Position numbers and translations under genes: made by a program
The notes under the pieces: model-generated
The model's input: the letters and a program-made list of their open reading frames with translations, nothing else
Databases searched by the model: none
What the model was told of the DNA's origin: nothing
Shown: positions 49,390-59,616 of the stretch, one piece after another
How positions within the stretch are numbered: position 1 is the first letter of the stretch
How the letters are laid out: each line of letters starts with the position of its first letter
Assembly (NCBI RefSeq): GCF_030463565.1
Contig: NC_134660.1
Span: 1,166,001 to 1,230,000 of the forward strand
Reading direction: 5' to 3'
Length of the DNA: 64,000 nt
Origin: Pelecanus crispus
Lineage: Eukaryota > Chordata > Aves > Pelecaniformes > Pelecanidae

Positions 49390-49825
49390 ATGCAGAAGAC
49401 AACGTACTACGACAGCTCCACGCTCTTTGGGGGTTACTCCTATGGGAGTGCCAATGGGTTCGGCTACGAGGGTCCCCAGCAGCCCTTCCAGCCAGCCTCT
49501 CACGTGGAGACCGACTACCAGAGGTCCGCCTGCTCCCTCCAGTCTCTTGGCAACACAACCCCGCACGCAAAAAGTAAAGACCTGAATGGGAGCTGCATGC
49601 GTCCAAGTTTGCCCCAGGAGCACCATCCGCCTCCCCCCGTCTCGCCGCCCCCAAACCCTGCCACCAACAGCACCAGTAGCAACAGCAATAACCAGTCGGG
49701 GAGCAGTAAAACTGCCCCCAGCAAAGCCAACCTCAGTGCGAACGCCAGTCTCACCAAGCAGATTTTCCCCTGGATGAAAGAATCGAGGCAAAACTCCAAA
49801 CAGAAAAACAGCTCCCCTAGCACAG
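49390..49825 (+). CDS. HOXB3: HOXB3 exon 1 (leader and hexapeptide)
   Basis: This is the first coding exon of Hox-B3, a nuclear transcription factor of paralogue group 3 that patterns hindbrain rhombomeres and pharyngeal derivatives. The ATG at 49390 gives [16 protein letters not shown], the group-3 signature. Residues 1-145 plus one base are encoded. A Pro-rich segment (about 80-90) and a Ser/Asn-rich linker (91-107) precede the hexapeptide IFPWMK at 125-130. The exon ends in phase 1 at GTACAC (49826). Joined to 50921 the protein is 400 residues, shorter than the mammalian one mainly because it lacks the polyglycine run there. Confidence 0.97.
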
Positions 49826-50920
49826 GTACACTGTTCTGCTTTTGTAACCCTCTGCTTTCCTAAACAGTGAGGTGACGAAGCCACTGGCTGGAGCGGTCTT
49901 GTTTGGAGGGAGGGGAGAGGGGGAGAGGGTGCAGTGAGGATGCAGTGAGGATGCAGTGAGGATCCAGTGAGGATCCTGGTGCTGGACATGATCCCAAGGC
50001 TGCCAGCAGCATGCCCCAGCCAGGCTGAGTGAGCCTTGGCCCATCCTGCAGCACTGACTGCGCACACTTGGTTTATTTTAAACATATCCAGAGCACCACA
50101 GGGAAATACAACCAGGCAGTTGTACACAGCCAATGTCTGACTGTGTAGGTACAGATACAGGAAAATGTACACCCACTGCTCAACCTAGCGATGCTAAAGC
50201 AGAGCGCTTGTTCTCTTCCCACCTCCCTGCCTCCAGACACAGCAGCAAACACGGTGGTCTCTGCGTGTACGTGCGCATGTATAAAGCATATGCATAAACA
50301 CATGGATATTCTTGCATGCATACACGCCCACCTCTAACTCGATTGAGAAAAAAAATCAGTATGGAAATATCACTGTTGTGACAAATATATTCGTATAAAC
50401 TTTGCAGTGCACACTTCACTGTACGTTAGTGTAATTTATCAGTTGCATACACTTTTATCTCACAACAAGGTAGGTACAAATGCAATTCGGTGTTTAACAA
50501 TGTACACGCAAGTATTTGTGTTACACAAATACACAACACACACAAGATGTGTGCGTGTGTGTTCGTACCTCGGCAAACAGAGCATCTCCCAACGCTGACC
50601 CGTGTTAGTGTTAATTGGCTCTGCGGCGACTGCCCCCCTGCCAAATATTATTTTCTCAAAATTATCTGTTGGAAGTAATCGACTCCTAAACAAATGGCCC
50701 TGGAATCCTTTTCTACATGACATGATCAAATTTTCATAAACCAGGGGCAGCTTTGGAGAACAGAACTCTTAATAAATGACATGATTATGGAGTGCAGGCT
50801 AATGCAAAGGGGTGAGGGAAAGGGGGGTCGAACTCTCGTGCCTGTTCCAGGATTTATTAAGAAACGATGCATTCAATTTCTGCATGTAAGTAATTATCTT
50901 TTATTTCATTTCGCGGCCAG
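49826..50920 (+). other. HOXB3: HOXB3 intron
   Basis: A 1,095-bp intron. It starts with an 11-bp tandem repeat and continues with unique, CA/TG-rich sequence (50060-50900), including alternating purine-pyrimidine tracts near 50262-50330 and 50507-50567. The acceptor is TTTCGCGGCCAG at 50909-50920. A CAG three bases further on would be an out-of-phase alternative unless one residue were dropped. Confidence 0.8.
49929..49976. repeat. 11-bp tandem repeat (ATGCAGTGAGG)
   Basis: Four copies of an 11-bp unit, the last with ATCC in place of ATGC, inside the HOXB3 intron. Confidence 0.9.
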
Positions 50921-51687
50921 CAGAAACCTGCAGCGGCGAGAAAAGCCCCCCAGGCTCCTCGGCCTCCAAGAGAGCCCGCACAGCCTACACCAGCGCTCAG
51001 CTGGTGGAGCTGGAGAAGGAATTCCACTTCAACCGCTACCTGTGCAGGCCCCGCCGCGTGGAGATGGCCAACCTGCTGAACCTCAGCGAGAGGCAGATCA
51101 AGATCTGGTTCCAGAACAGGAGGATGAAGTATAAGAAAGACCAGAAGTCGAAAGGCATGGGGTCTTCCTCTGGAGGGCCTTCCCCCACCGGCAGCCCGCC
51201 CCAGCCCATGCAATCCTCCGCCGGATTTATGAACGCCTTGCACACCATGAGCAGTAACTATGATGCCCCCTCGCCGCCTTCCTTCAATAAACCCCACCAA
51301 AATGCCTATGCCATGTCAACTAACTACCAAAACCCCATCAAAGGCTGCCCCTCCCAACAGAAATACGCCAACACGGCCCCCGAGTACGACCCCCACGTCT
51401 TACAAGGGAACGGGGTGGCCTACGGGACTCCCAGCATGCAGGGAAGCCCCGTCTATGTTGGAGGTAACTATGTGGATTCTATGCCCGCCTCTGGCCCGTC
51501 CCTTTACGGCCTCAATCACCTGCCGCATCACCAGGCTGCCAACATGGACTACAGCGGGCCTCCGCAGATGCCCCCGAGCCAGCACCACGGACCATGCGAG
51601 ACCCACCCCACCTACACAGACCTTTCCACGCACCACGCTTCTTCTCAGGGCAGAATCCAAGAGGCGCCCAAGCTGACCCACCTGTGA
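50921..51687 (+). CDS. HOXB3: HOXB3 exon 2 (homeodomain and group-3 C-terminus)
   Basis: The split codon completes as GCA (Ala 146), then [19 protein letters not shown] leads into the homeodomain at residues 161-220, with Trp48, Phe49 and Asn51 intact. The 180-residue C-terminal region is that of Hox3 paralogues (Pfam DUF4074 region): it keeps [25 protein letters not shown] and the terminal [13 protein letters not shown]. The TGA stop is at 51685-51687. The ATG at 51004 inside the homeodomain is not a start. Confidence 0.97.
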
Positions 51688-53291
51688 TAGGGAGCGGGGA
51701 CAGGCTCAGGCGAAGCGGATGGGACCTCGCCACGGGGCATGGGAGAGGGGAAGAGGGCAGGATCGGCTTCAGGAACATTTGTGTTGAGCTCTTTTCTTTC
51801 TTTCTTTCTTTCTTTGGCAGGGCAATTTCTACCAGGTTGTTGTGCTTGCTATTCTTATTTCTGAGTTTTATTAGGCACAATTTCCAACCCTTTCGGTATT
51901 TACTGCCAAGAGCAGCTCTCTCTCTGAAGAGATATACCTCCTGTGTTTCAACACAAATGCTTCTGAAATGGGTTTGGGGTAGTTTTGTGGGAATCTAGCA
52001 GATTTTTAGCAGCAGCAGCATCCTGCATTTCCAAAGCAGCTTCAGATTGTCACTGATAGTTCTCGGACACTGGAAAGGAGAATAGTCAGCCAGCCAAGCC
52101 TTTACAGTTGGTGTCTCTGCATCTACGGAAACATGCACACGTGTACACGTATGCAATCAGAAGAGATTCGCAAGAAAACTACCCTCCTCTCCGATTCCTC
52201 CTCAAGAGGAGCCTCGCGCTCTCCTTTCCAGCCATCAGAGGAAGGCCATCCATCTTTTTTCGCTGAGTAACTTCCCACCAGTCCCCACCTCAACTGCAAA
52301 TATACACACCTGCCAACGCGTGGGATTCACGCTCTTCCCCTCCGGCCCCTGCCTCCCCTCTCAAAAATAATAATGATTAAAAAAAAAAAGAATTAGAATA
52401 AGAGAGGTCTAAGAATTGCAAAAGGTTTGGGAAACAAGTTTTTGAAAAGCCTAAAAGACCCCACCAACAATAACAGCAGTCCAAAGAGAGGAAGAAAGGG
52501 TTGACAGGTCTGAATATTTTCCCACCTTTGCCTCTGATGACGTGAAGGCTCCATTTGACGCCGCTGGGTTTTTTTGTTTTGGGGGTATTTTTCTTAGGGT
52601 TCGTTAACAGAAAAGCAATCTTAAGACTTAGAAGTCCTACGCTTCTTTCCTCCTCTTCTCTTGACCTTACGTGAAAACAGGGTATATTTGAACAAACGGA
52701 ATGTCCTCCAATCGAAGCAGAAGTGAATGGATCTCTAGTATTTGCTAATGCTTTCTTGTCTGGACATCTTTGTTGCACTTAGAGTTTACATATAATGGGT
52801 ATAAAAACAACTTTGAAGGGCGTTCGTCCGGCTCAGTCGAGACGTCCTTCAATAGGTGTGTGTTCTGGTGAACATTCATATATATTTATTGGTTATAGCC
52901 AGTTTAAAATATTTTCCTTTTTTTGTATTATTTATCCCCAATATTATGTATTTATATGAGGAAAAAAGAATCAAATTGTACTTTTTTAGTATTTACTTGT
53001 TATAAAGGACATTGTGTTTCCTTGTCATTGTACAACAAGCTTATTTTAGTTATTGTAATTTAGAAAGACCGGTAGTTTTATGTTACCTTCGTACTTATGA
53101 ATAATGTAATTAGTTCTACTGGAGGCATGAGAGCAGAACCAGACTGTAATTGTATAGTCCTGAATTAGAAGAACTATAGCTAATCCCTCCCTCCCACCTC
53201 GCCCCTCCTCTTTGGAGATCTTTCTTTGTTCTTATCGTAGTTATTTTATTTCCTTGCTTAAGGGTTGTCTGTCGAGCAATTCTGGAATAAA
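51688..53291 (+). other. HOXB3: HOXB3 3' UTR with poly(A) signal
   Basis: About 1.6 kb of mainly unique, AT-rich sequence continuing to AATAAA at 53286-53291. The sequence character changes immediately afterwards. A short (TTTC)n run lies near 51791-51814. Confidence 0.6.
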
Positions 53292-55650
53292 CTTTCTGTT
53301 ATCAATTTTATCTTGTCCTATCGCTCGGATTTAAAGGCGAAAATAAATAACGTGCGAAGGAAAAAAACGGCAAAGGGTGCGCAGGTAAAGGGACCGCCCG
53401 GCAGGCTCTGGGCAGTGGGGGCCCTGCCCACCACCCCTTCTTGGGTGAAGGCCGGGGGGTTCGGGCCGAGAGCGGCCACCCCATGCGCGGCCACAAAGGG
53501 CGTCACGTGGCACCGGGGCCGCGCTGCCATTGGGCCGCGAATGAAAACAAAGGGAAAGGAATAATCAAAAAGGAAAAAAAAAAAGGAAAAAAAAAAAGGA
53601 AAAAAAAAAAGGGAAAGAAAAAAGGGAAAAAAAAGAAAAAAAAGGGGGAAAACAAAAAAAAAGAGAAGGGCCCAGAGTTTCCACGCGGGGACCTGAAAAG
53701 TGAAGAGACGTGAAACGACTTCTTGCAATTAATTATTATTAAAAGACACGCGCATGTGCACACACGCGTGCACACACATGCACAGCCCCCCCCCTAGACC
53801 AACACCCAGACCTAAAATCCTTATTAAGAGGGGAAAAAGCCACCGCCAAAGGTTACATTATCGGTGCAAGCAAAAGGGAGACTCGCCCTGCGCCAGCAGC
53901 AAAAGCAGATGGGGCAATACCGTGAATAATTTGCTTTTTATGCTCTAAAGCCCTAAGAAAACTTATATGAAAGCAGCGAGGGGCAATAAAAGTTTTATGG
54001 TGCTGGAAGGGGGGGAGCTGCTCGTCAGGCTCGAAATGCTCCGCTGCCGTGGCTGCTGAAGAGGGGAAGGGCCCCTGCAGGGGGAAGGAGAGGGGGAATT
54101 TGATTGCTGCCGGGAGAAAAGGGTGAAAAGGCTGGAAAAGGTACGGAAAAAAACAAAAAAAAAAAGGGCTGGGCTGTAGAAGCAGAGTGTGCGTGTGTGG
54201 CTGTGGGTCCCGCACACCTGCGTGCTCAGCCGGGCAGCGGAGCAGCCGGTAACCCCACGCGTACGAAAAGGTCGAGTGGAGAAAGCTTCACATGAGAAAT
54301 GATCTGGTGCTTCTCTCTGCCTCTGATCTCTCTTAATAAATGAAGTTCCAGGTTAATAATTATAACCTTCGCGCAATAATAAATAACGGTATAACAGAGA
54401 GACAGGGCTTGTTTTTCTCCCCAGGTCCGGGGCTGGGTTATGCCCGTCCATGCAGAGAGCAATTTACCATTCGGGGATGCTGTAATTTAAAAGCACAAAA
54501 GCGTGCAGGCTCTGATTGGGATCGGCTCAAGGAACCAGAGCTTGGGTCGGGCTTGGGTCTCTCGTTGGCTTCCCCCCTCTCCTTGAATACAATTTTCTGT
54601 CTCGCATCCCGGTCGCCATGTTGCTGGTTTTGTCTCAGGGATTCCCAGGAACTAGCTAAAATCGGGAACAGGCAGCCAGTTCCGAGGCTCCGAGTGTGAC
54701 ACCTCTCAGCTTCTCGATGGGCTCCCCTCTCCCACAGCCCCTCACTCCCACGGTGTAATCTGCATTAAAGAAGCAGGCCCGGGGTTGTCTGGCAATTCCT
54801 GCATTTCTCCATCGTTCACTAACCCTGCGAATTTACTCGCACAAGGTGATGCCTTTCCCCTCGAGGAGGGAGATTTTTGTCCCCTTGTGCCTCCGCGTGG
54901 TGCATGGGAAAAATCCTGCTTTCCCCGAGAGGTTCATTTTTCTTTTCTTTTTCCTTTCTTTTTTTTTCCCCTCCACCTCCTCCCCCCCGCCCTTGCAAAT
55001 TCAGTGTTAGCAAAGGCAGCGAGAACAGTTGGGAGCGGCTGGAAAGAGTTTCCTTGTGCATCCCAAACTCTTTCTCTGTATCCCAGCTCCCCAGCCAACC
55101 CCACCGTCCCTCAAAAAGGAAGAACTGGCGGCCTCACGACGAAGCCCGAGACCCCCAAAATGCCACTTCAAACAAGCAAGAAATGATCGGAAACCGAACT
55201 GTTCATTTTTCCATCAGCCCTGCTTTGCCGATTCAGTAGATTTGTGCCGATTTCAATAAGCGCATTCACAGATATGGAATATTTAGGGAAATTCTCCCTT
55301 CCATCGAGCTGCGTTTTGCAAACGCTTTTTTATTTTGCTCGCCCCTTTGCTAAACCGCGCTTCGGCCTGGGCTTTAGATTTATCCTGTGTTTCTCAGAAA
55401 CCTTTGCCACCCACGCAGATGCTTGAACTGACAAAAGTTTCTAGGCTTCTCCCTGCGTGAATGCCGCCTGCCAGTCCCTCGCTGCTGCAAAATGGGAGAA
55501 ATGGAGCTTGAACAAACAAACTACAAACCCGCCACATTTCCATCCTGCAGCAGGCAGCTTATTCCACCCCCCCCCGCCCCCGAAATTTTTACTTTCTAGA
55601 CTTCCTGAATGCAGGCCCTTGGATTGAACTTTTAAAATCTTTCTTGGTTT
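53292..55650. other. HOXB3-HOXB2 spacer
   Basis: No gene is supported. An A-rich GGAAAAAAAAAA-type repeat fills about 53567-53665 and an alternating purine-pyrimidine tract lies at 53745-53785. A unique AT-rich segment at about 54285-54415, with AATAATTATAAC, is a candidate conserved element. The rest is pyrimidine-rich or mixed. Confidence 0.45.
53567..53665. repeat. A-rich GGAAAAAAAAAA-type tandem repeat
   Basis: Around seven units of GG or GGG followed by runs of A, with variable run length. Confidence 0.85.
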
Positions 55651-55679
55651 GAGTAACTCTTCTGCAAAAGCCGAATTTC

Positions 55680-55915
55680 TTTGCTGAATGAGTTAGACCG
55701 AGATGTCAAAAGTCTTTCGAGAAAAAGATTGATCGTTTCTCTCTTCTTTTCGGTTTGTGTGGACCCGGGCACTTTAAAAGGGGGGGAAAAAAATCTTCCT
55801 GGGAAATGACTTTTCATTTTATTTATTTATTTTGTAAACTCTGGAAGTGGAGCTGTTTATTGCGAGGGGCGGGGGCAGAATAGGAAGGAAGAAATGTGAT
55901 TTCGAAGATTTCCGT
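55680..55915 (+). promoter_or_regulatory. HOXB2: HOXB2 hindbrain enhancer (PBX-HOX and Krox20 sites)
   Basis: AGATTGATCG at 55726-55735 is identical to the bipartite PBX-HOX site of the mouse Hoxb2 rhombomere-4 enhancer, which HOXB1 activates with PBX. A PREP/MEIS core TGTCA lies 17 bp before it at 55704-55708. Further on, GCGGGGGCA at 55869-55877 matches the Krox20/EGR2 consensus at eight of nine positions, next to a related GCGAGGGGC at 55862-55870. Krox20 is known to drive Hoxb2 in rhombomeres 3 and 5. The block lies 1.5-1.8 kb upstream of the HOXB2 start. Identity rests on motif match and position. Confidence 0.65.
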
Positions 55916-56320
55916 GACCGTAAAGCATGTTCGGCCTTTACAGAAAGCGTAAAGGGCCCGTTAAGGCTGCCTTTAGAGGCAGGAGTGTTATGCTGGTTCT
56001 TTAAGAGTAATTTAAGGAGGTGAATCAGGGCGGTCTGACTCTACCTGACTGGAGGGCTGCCTTGCTTTCCTACGGGCTCGTACCCAGCCTCAGACACAAA
56101 GCTCCGCACCAAACCCTCCCGCCGGCTCGGGCTTTCCCAGCTCGGCGATCTGCGCTGCGCGATGCAAACACACCGGGCACGCCGGCCGCGGCTGCCAGCG
56201 CCGAGCCCGCAGCTGCCTTTCGGGGGGGCACAGCCCCTTTCCCACGCCTGGGACCCCGGCCCCCCGGGGCTACGAGCCCTCGGGAGCTCAGCGAGCGCGG
56301 CTGGACCCGCCCGGCACGGC
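55916..56320. other. Interval between enhancer and minisatellite
   Basis: Unique to about 56060, then GC-rich with no recognised site. Open frames here run into the following repeat and are not genes. Confidence 0.4.
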
Positions 56321-57041
56321 CAGCGCAGGCAGCTCCGGGCAGCGCAGGCAGCGCAGGCAGCGCAGGCAGCTCCGGGCAGCGCAGGCAGCGCAGGCAGCGC
56401 AGGCAGCTCCGGGCAGCACAGGCAGCGCAGGCAGCGCAGGCAGCTCCGGGCAGCGCCGGCAGCTCCGGGCAGCACAGGCAGCGCAGGCAGCGCAGGCAGC
56501 TCCGGGCAGCGCCGGCAGCTCCGGGCAGCTCCGGGCAGCACAGGCAGCGCAGGCAGCGCAGGCAGCTCCGGGCAGCGCAGGCAGCTCCGGGCAGCTCCGG
56601 GCAGCACAGGCAGCGCAGGCAGCGCAGGCAGCGCAGGCAGCTGCGGGCAGCGCAGGCAGCGCAGGCAGCTGCGGGCAGCACAGGCAGCTCCGGGCAGCAC
56701 AGGCAGCGCAGGCAGCGCAGGCAGCTCCGGCCAGCGCAGGCAGCTCCGGGCAGCACAGGCAGCGCAGGCAGCGCAGGCAGCTCCGGGCAGCTCCGGGCAG
56801 CACAGGCAGCGCAGGCAGTGCAGGCAGCGCAGGCAGCTCCGGGCAGCTGCGGGCAGCTCCGGGCAGCGCAGGCAGCTCCGGGCAGCTGCGGGCAGCTCCG
56901 GGCAGCGCAGGCAGCGCAGGCAGCTCCGGGCAGCTCCGGGCAGCTCCGGGCAGCGCAGGCAGCTCGGGGCAGCGCAGGCAGCGCAGGCAGCTCCGGGCAG
57001 CTCCGGGCAGCTCCGGGCAGCGCAGGCAGCAGCAGGCAGCG
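56321..57041. repeat. 721-bp GC-rich minisatellite upstream of HOXB2
   Basis: A dense array of 9-bp GGCAGCGCA units and 10-bp GGCAGCTCCG units with single-base variants, arranged in recurring higher-order blocks of about 37-60 bp. The units hold no stop codon in most frames, so long Gly-Ser-Ala-Gln and Cys-Leu-Pro open frames appear on both strands. These are artefacts. Confidence 0.97.
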
Positions 57042-57189
57042 GCTCCCTGCCCGCAGCCCGCGGCCGGCCGAGGAGGGATGGCGGCGGGGCGCGGGAGGGG
57101 TGGGGTGGGGGGGAAAGGCTTTTCTGGGGATCTTCTCTCGCCTTTTTTTTTTTTTAATCAATTAAAGAAAATAATGCTTTCTGTTTGCC

Positions 57190-57443
57190 ACCAGGCCCCG
57201 CCTGCCATTGGCCAGGGCTGGCCACGTGACCAGGAATTGGCTGCAATTTCGCCCCAGTCTCGAGTTTAATAGAGCAAGGTCCCCATACGCCTGTATTATC
57301 AGCAATATAACAATTATAAAAAGCCCGAGAACCATCATCATCACTGCCATAAAAACTGAGGCCCTCAGATTTCTTTCCCTCTCCCCCTCCTCCTCCCTCT
57401 CCCCCCCCCTCCCGCTTTTTAAACCCTGGGCCCTGGAAAAGCC
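57190..57443 (+). promoter_or_regulatory. HOXB2: HOXB2 core promoter
   Basis: NF-Y boxes ATTGG at 57207-57211 and 57236-57240 flank an E-box CACGTG at 57223-57228. A clear TATA box TATAAAAA lies at 57315-57322. That predicts transcription starting near 57345 and a 5' UTR of about 100 nt ending at the ATG. This is the best-formed TATA promoter in the window. Confidence 0.7.
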
Positions 57444-57837
57444 ATGAATTTTGAATTTGAGAGGGAGATCGGGTTTATAAATAGCCAGCCTTCGCTCGCA
57501 GAGTGCCTGACGTCTCTTCCCGCTGTCCTGGAGACATTTCAAACTTCATCAATCAAGGACTCGACATTAATTCCTCCTCCTTTTGAGCAAACCGTCCTCA
57601 GCCTGAATCCTTGTTCCAGCAGCCAGGCAAGACCGAGGAGCCAAAAAAGAGCATCCCATGGCCTGCTCCAGCTCCAGCCCCAGCCTCCGGCACAGGCCGG
57701 CCCCTTGGCAGCGGAATTCCCCTGGATGAAGGAGAAGAAATCGTCCAAGAAAGCTACCCAGGCTCCAACCTCTGCTTCCTCCTCTTCCCCCCCATCATCT
57801 TCCTCGGTGCCGGTCCCTGCCGCGGGATCTCCTGCAG
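57444..57837 (+). CDS. HOXB2: HOXB2 exon 1 (leader and hexapeptide)
   Basis: This is the first coding exon of Hox-B2, a nuclear transcription factor of paralogue group 2 that patterns rhombomeres 3-5 and facial motor neurons. The ATG at 57444 gives [20 protein letters not shown], the group-2 signature. Residues 1-131 plus one base are encoded. The hexapeptide is in EFPWMKEKK at 91-99, followed by a Ser/Pro-rich linker. The exon ends GCAG before GTTCGT (57838), a weak donor, in phase 1. This choice recreates the SPAD junction of mammalian HOXB2. A stronger donor GTGAGG at 57855 is an alternative. The frame stays open into the intron. Confidence 0.92.
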
Positions 57838-59004
57838 GTTCGTATAATGAGGGGGTGAGGGGGTGTTTGCTGAAATCGGAGAGGATCCGAATAATAAACA
57901 ACCCCCGCCCGGCCGGAGCAGCCCTACCCCAGCCCCCCTCCCCGCCAGACTTTGCCCCGCACCTCCCCCGAAACTCTGTCACGCAATGGAATACCCCGCG
58001 GCGATGTGCACGGCCGGGGGGGGGGTCCTCCTGCCTCCCCCCCCCCGCAAATAAACCAGCAAATTCCTGTAACTTCTGCGCAAGCACCGAGGGAGCGGGG
58101 CCGGGGAGCCGGGCTCTTGAGCAGCTCCGGCGGGGGGACCCGGCAGCTGAGCCGCAGCCCCACTCGCTCGGCTTTCTTTGCCAGCCTGCATTTTTTTACA
58201 GCCTACGGGGAAGAAAAAAAGAAAAAAAAAAAAAAAAGAAAACAACCCAAACCAACAAAAACCCGAAAGAAGAGCGGAGGGGGGAAAGGAAGGCGGGCGG
58301 GTGGCGCGGGGGCTGCTGCCGGCAGGATGGGGAGGTGGGAAGGGGAGAGCAGGGCTCGGCGCCCAGCGCGGTGGGGAGAGCCAGCTCCCCAAGGAGAAAT
58401 AACATAACTGCACCCCCAGATCCTCCGCCGGCCCCCCAATAAAGCCACAGCCTCTCTCCGAGGCGCCCCTTGGCCGGGGGGCTCAGCAGCCCTGGCCGGG
58501 GACCCTCCTTCCCCCGGGACAAAATGTTTGAGGCACAATTCGCTGGTTCAGGATTTCGGCAGCACCGTCCAGGTAAATGCTGGGGCAGGAGAAGGGCGGA
58601 CACCGGAGCTCATTGGCCAGATAACACAGGAATCACGAAACCAAAGCCCCGCAGCGTCCGTCCCCAAACTACTGGCAAAAGGAAGGAAGAAAAAAAAAAA
58701 AAAAAAAAAAAAAGGAAGGAATGGGTCGCAATTCCCCTTATCCGCGAGGGTGGCAGAGAGGGAAGGTCCCTCCAGGGCGAGGCCAGGGAGCAAAATCCTT
58801 TCTCCTCCTTGGGGCACGGGGACCGGAGAGCGATTTCCAACCTTCTTCCACAGTGGGAAGACTTTAATCGAACATTTCTTTTGCCCCGTAGCGGCTCCCC
58901 CCGCCCCGTTCGTGCTCTGCCCTGCCCGCGCAGGGAGGGCGCGGATCCCGAGCTCCGTTGCCCCCGCTCCCTCTCCCTGCATCGCGGTTTTCTGTCTGTT
59001 TAAG
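57838..59004 (+). other. HOXB2: HOXB2 intron
   Basis: A 1,167-bp intron, GC-rich and purine-rich, with A-runs near 58215-58237 and 58689-58713. The acceptor is TTTTCTGTCTGTTTAAG ending at 59004. A second AG follows at 59011-59012. Confidence 0.8.
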
Positions 59005-59616
59005 ACCCCCAGGGGCTGGCAGACACCAGCGGCTCCAGGAGGCTCCGGACCGCGTACACCAACACGCAGCTGCTGGAGCTGGAGAAGGAATTTCACTTCA
59101 ACAAATACCTCTGCAGGCCCCGGCGGGTGGAGATCGCGGCTCTGCTCGACCTCACCGAGCGGCAAGTCAAGGTCTGGTTCCAGAACCGCCGGATGAAGCA
59201 CAAGAGGCAGACCCAGTACAAGGAACCCCCCGACGGGGACCTCGCCTACCCCAACCCGGACGAGGGCAGCGACCCCGCGGAGGAGCCCGCCGAGAGCCCG
59301 GCTTTCGGGCTTGCGGAGCCCGGCGGCGGCGGGGGGCGGCAGCGAGGGCCCCCCCGGGAGCCCGCCGTTCGCCGCGGCCGCGGGGGAGCCCACCGCCGGC
59401 GGCCCCCCGGAGCCGGCCTTCCCCGGGAGCCGGGACTCGCCCTTGCTGCCGGAGCTGAGCATCTTCTCGGCGGAGCCCTGCCCGCAGCTCCCGCAGGGGC
59501 TCTCCCCCAGCCTCCGGGGCTCCCTGGAGAGCCCCGTCCCCTTCTCCGAGGAAGACCTGGACTTTTTTACGAGCGCACTTTGTGCTATAGATTTACAGCA
59601 TTTAAATTTCCAATAG
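59005..59616 (+). CDS. HOXB2: HOXB2 exon 2 (homeodomain; frame disrupted by +1)
   Basis: The split codon completes as GAC (Asp 132). The homeodomain lies at residues 142-201 with the group-2 recognition helix [14 protein letters not shown], Trp48 and Asn51 intact. After about residue 235 the conserved reading moves to the next frame: the homeodomain frame runs through Gly/Arg-rich sequence to a stop at 59822, while the +1 frame carries the group-2 C-terminus ([41 protein letters not shown]) to TAG at 59614-59616. The shift lies in 59320-59356, most likely one extra G in the six-G run at 59331-59336. The protein would be about 334 residues without it (356 in human). It could be an assembly error. 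Confidence 0.9.

Noticed and set aside
50781-51134. Separate 117-residue open frame over HOXB3 exon 2
   Set aside because: It is an out-of-frame shadow of the homeodomain exon.
56020-57165. Long open frames on both strands (Gly-Ser-Ala-Gln and Cys-Leu-Pro repeats)
   Set aside because: They are translations of the 9/10-bp minisatellite, open in several frames at once, with no conserved flanking protein.
57838-58442. Continuation of the HOXB2 exon 1 frame as a 332-residue unspliced protein
   Set aside because: It reads into the intron. The homeodomain exon and a mammal-like junction show splicing at 57837.
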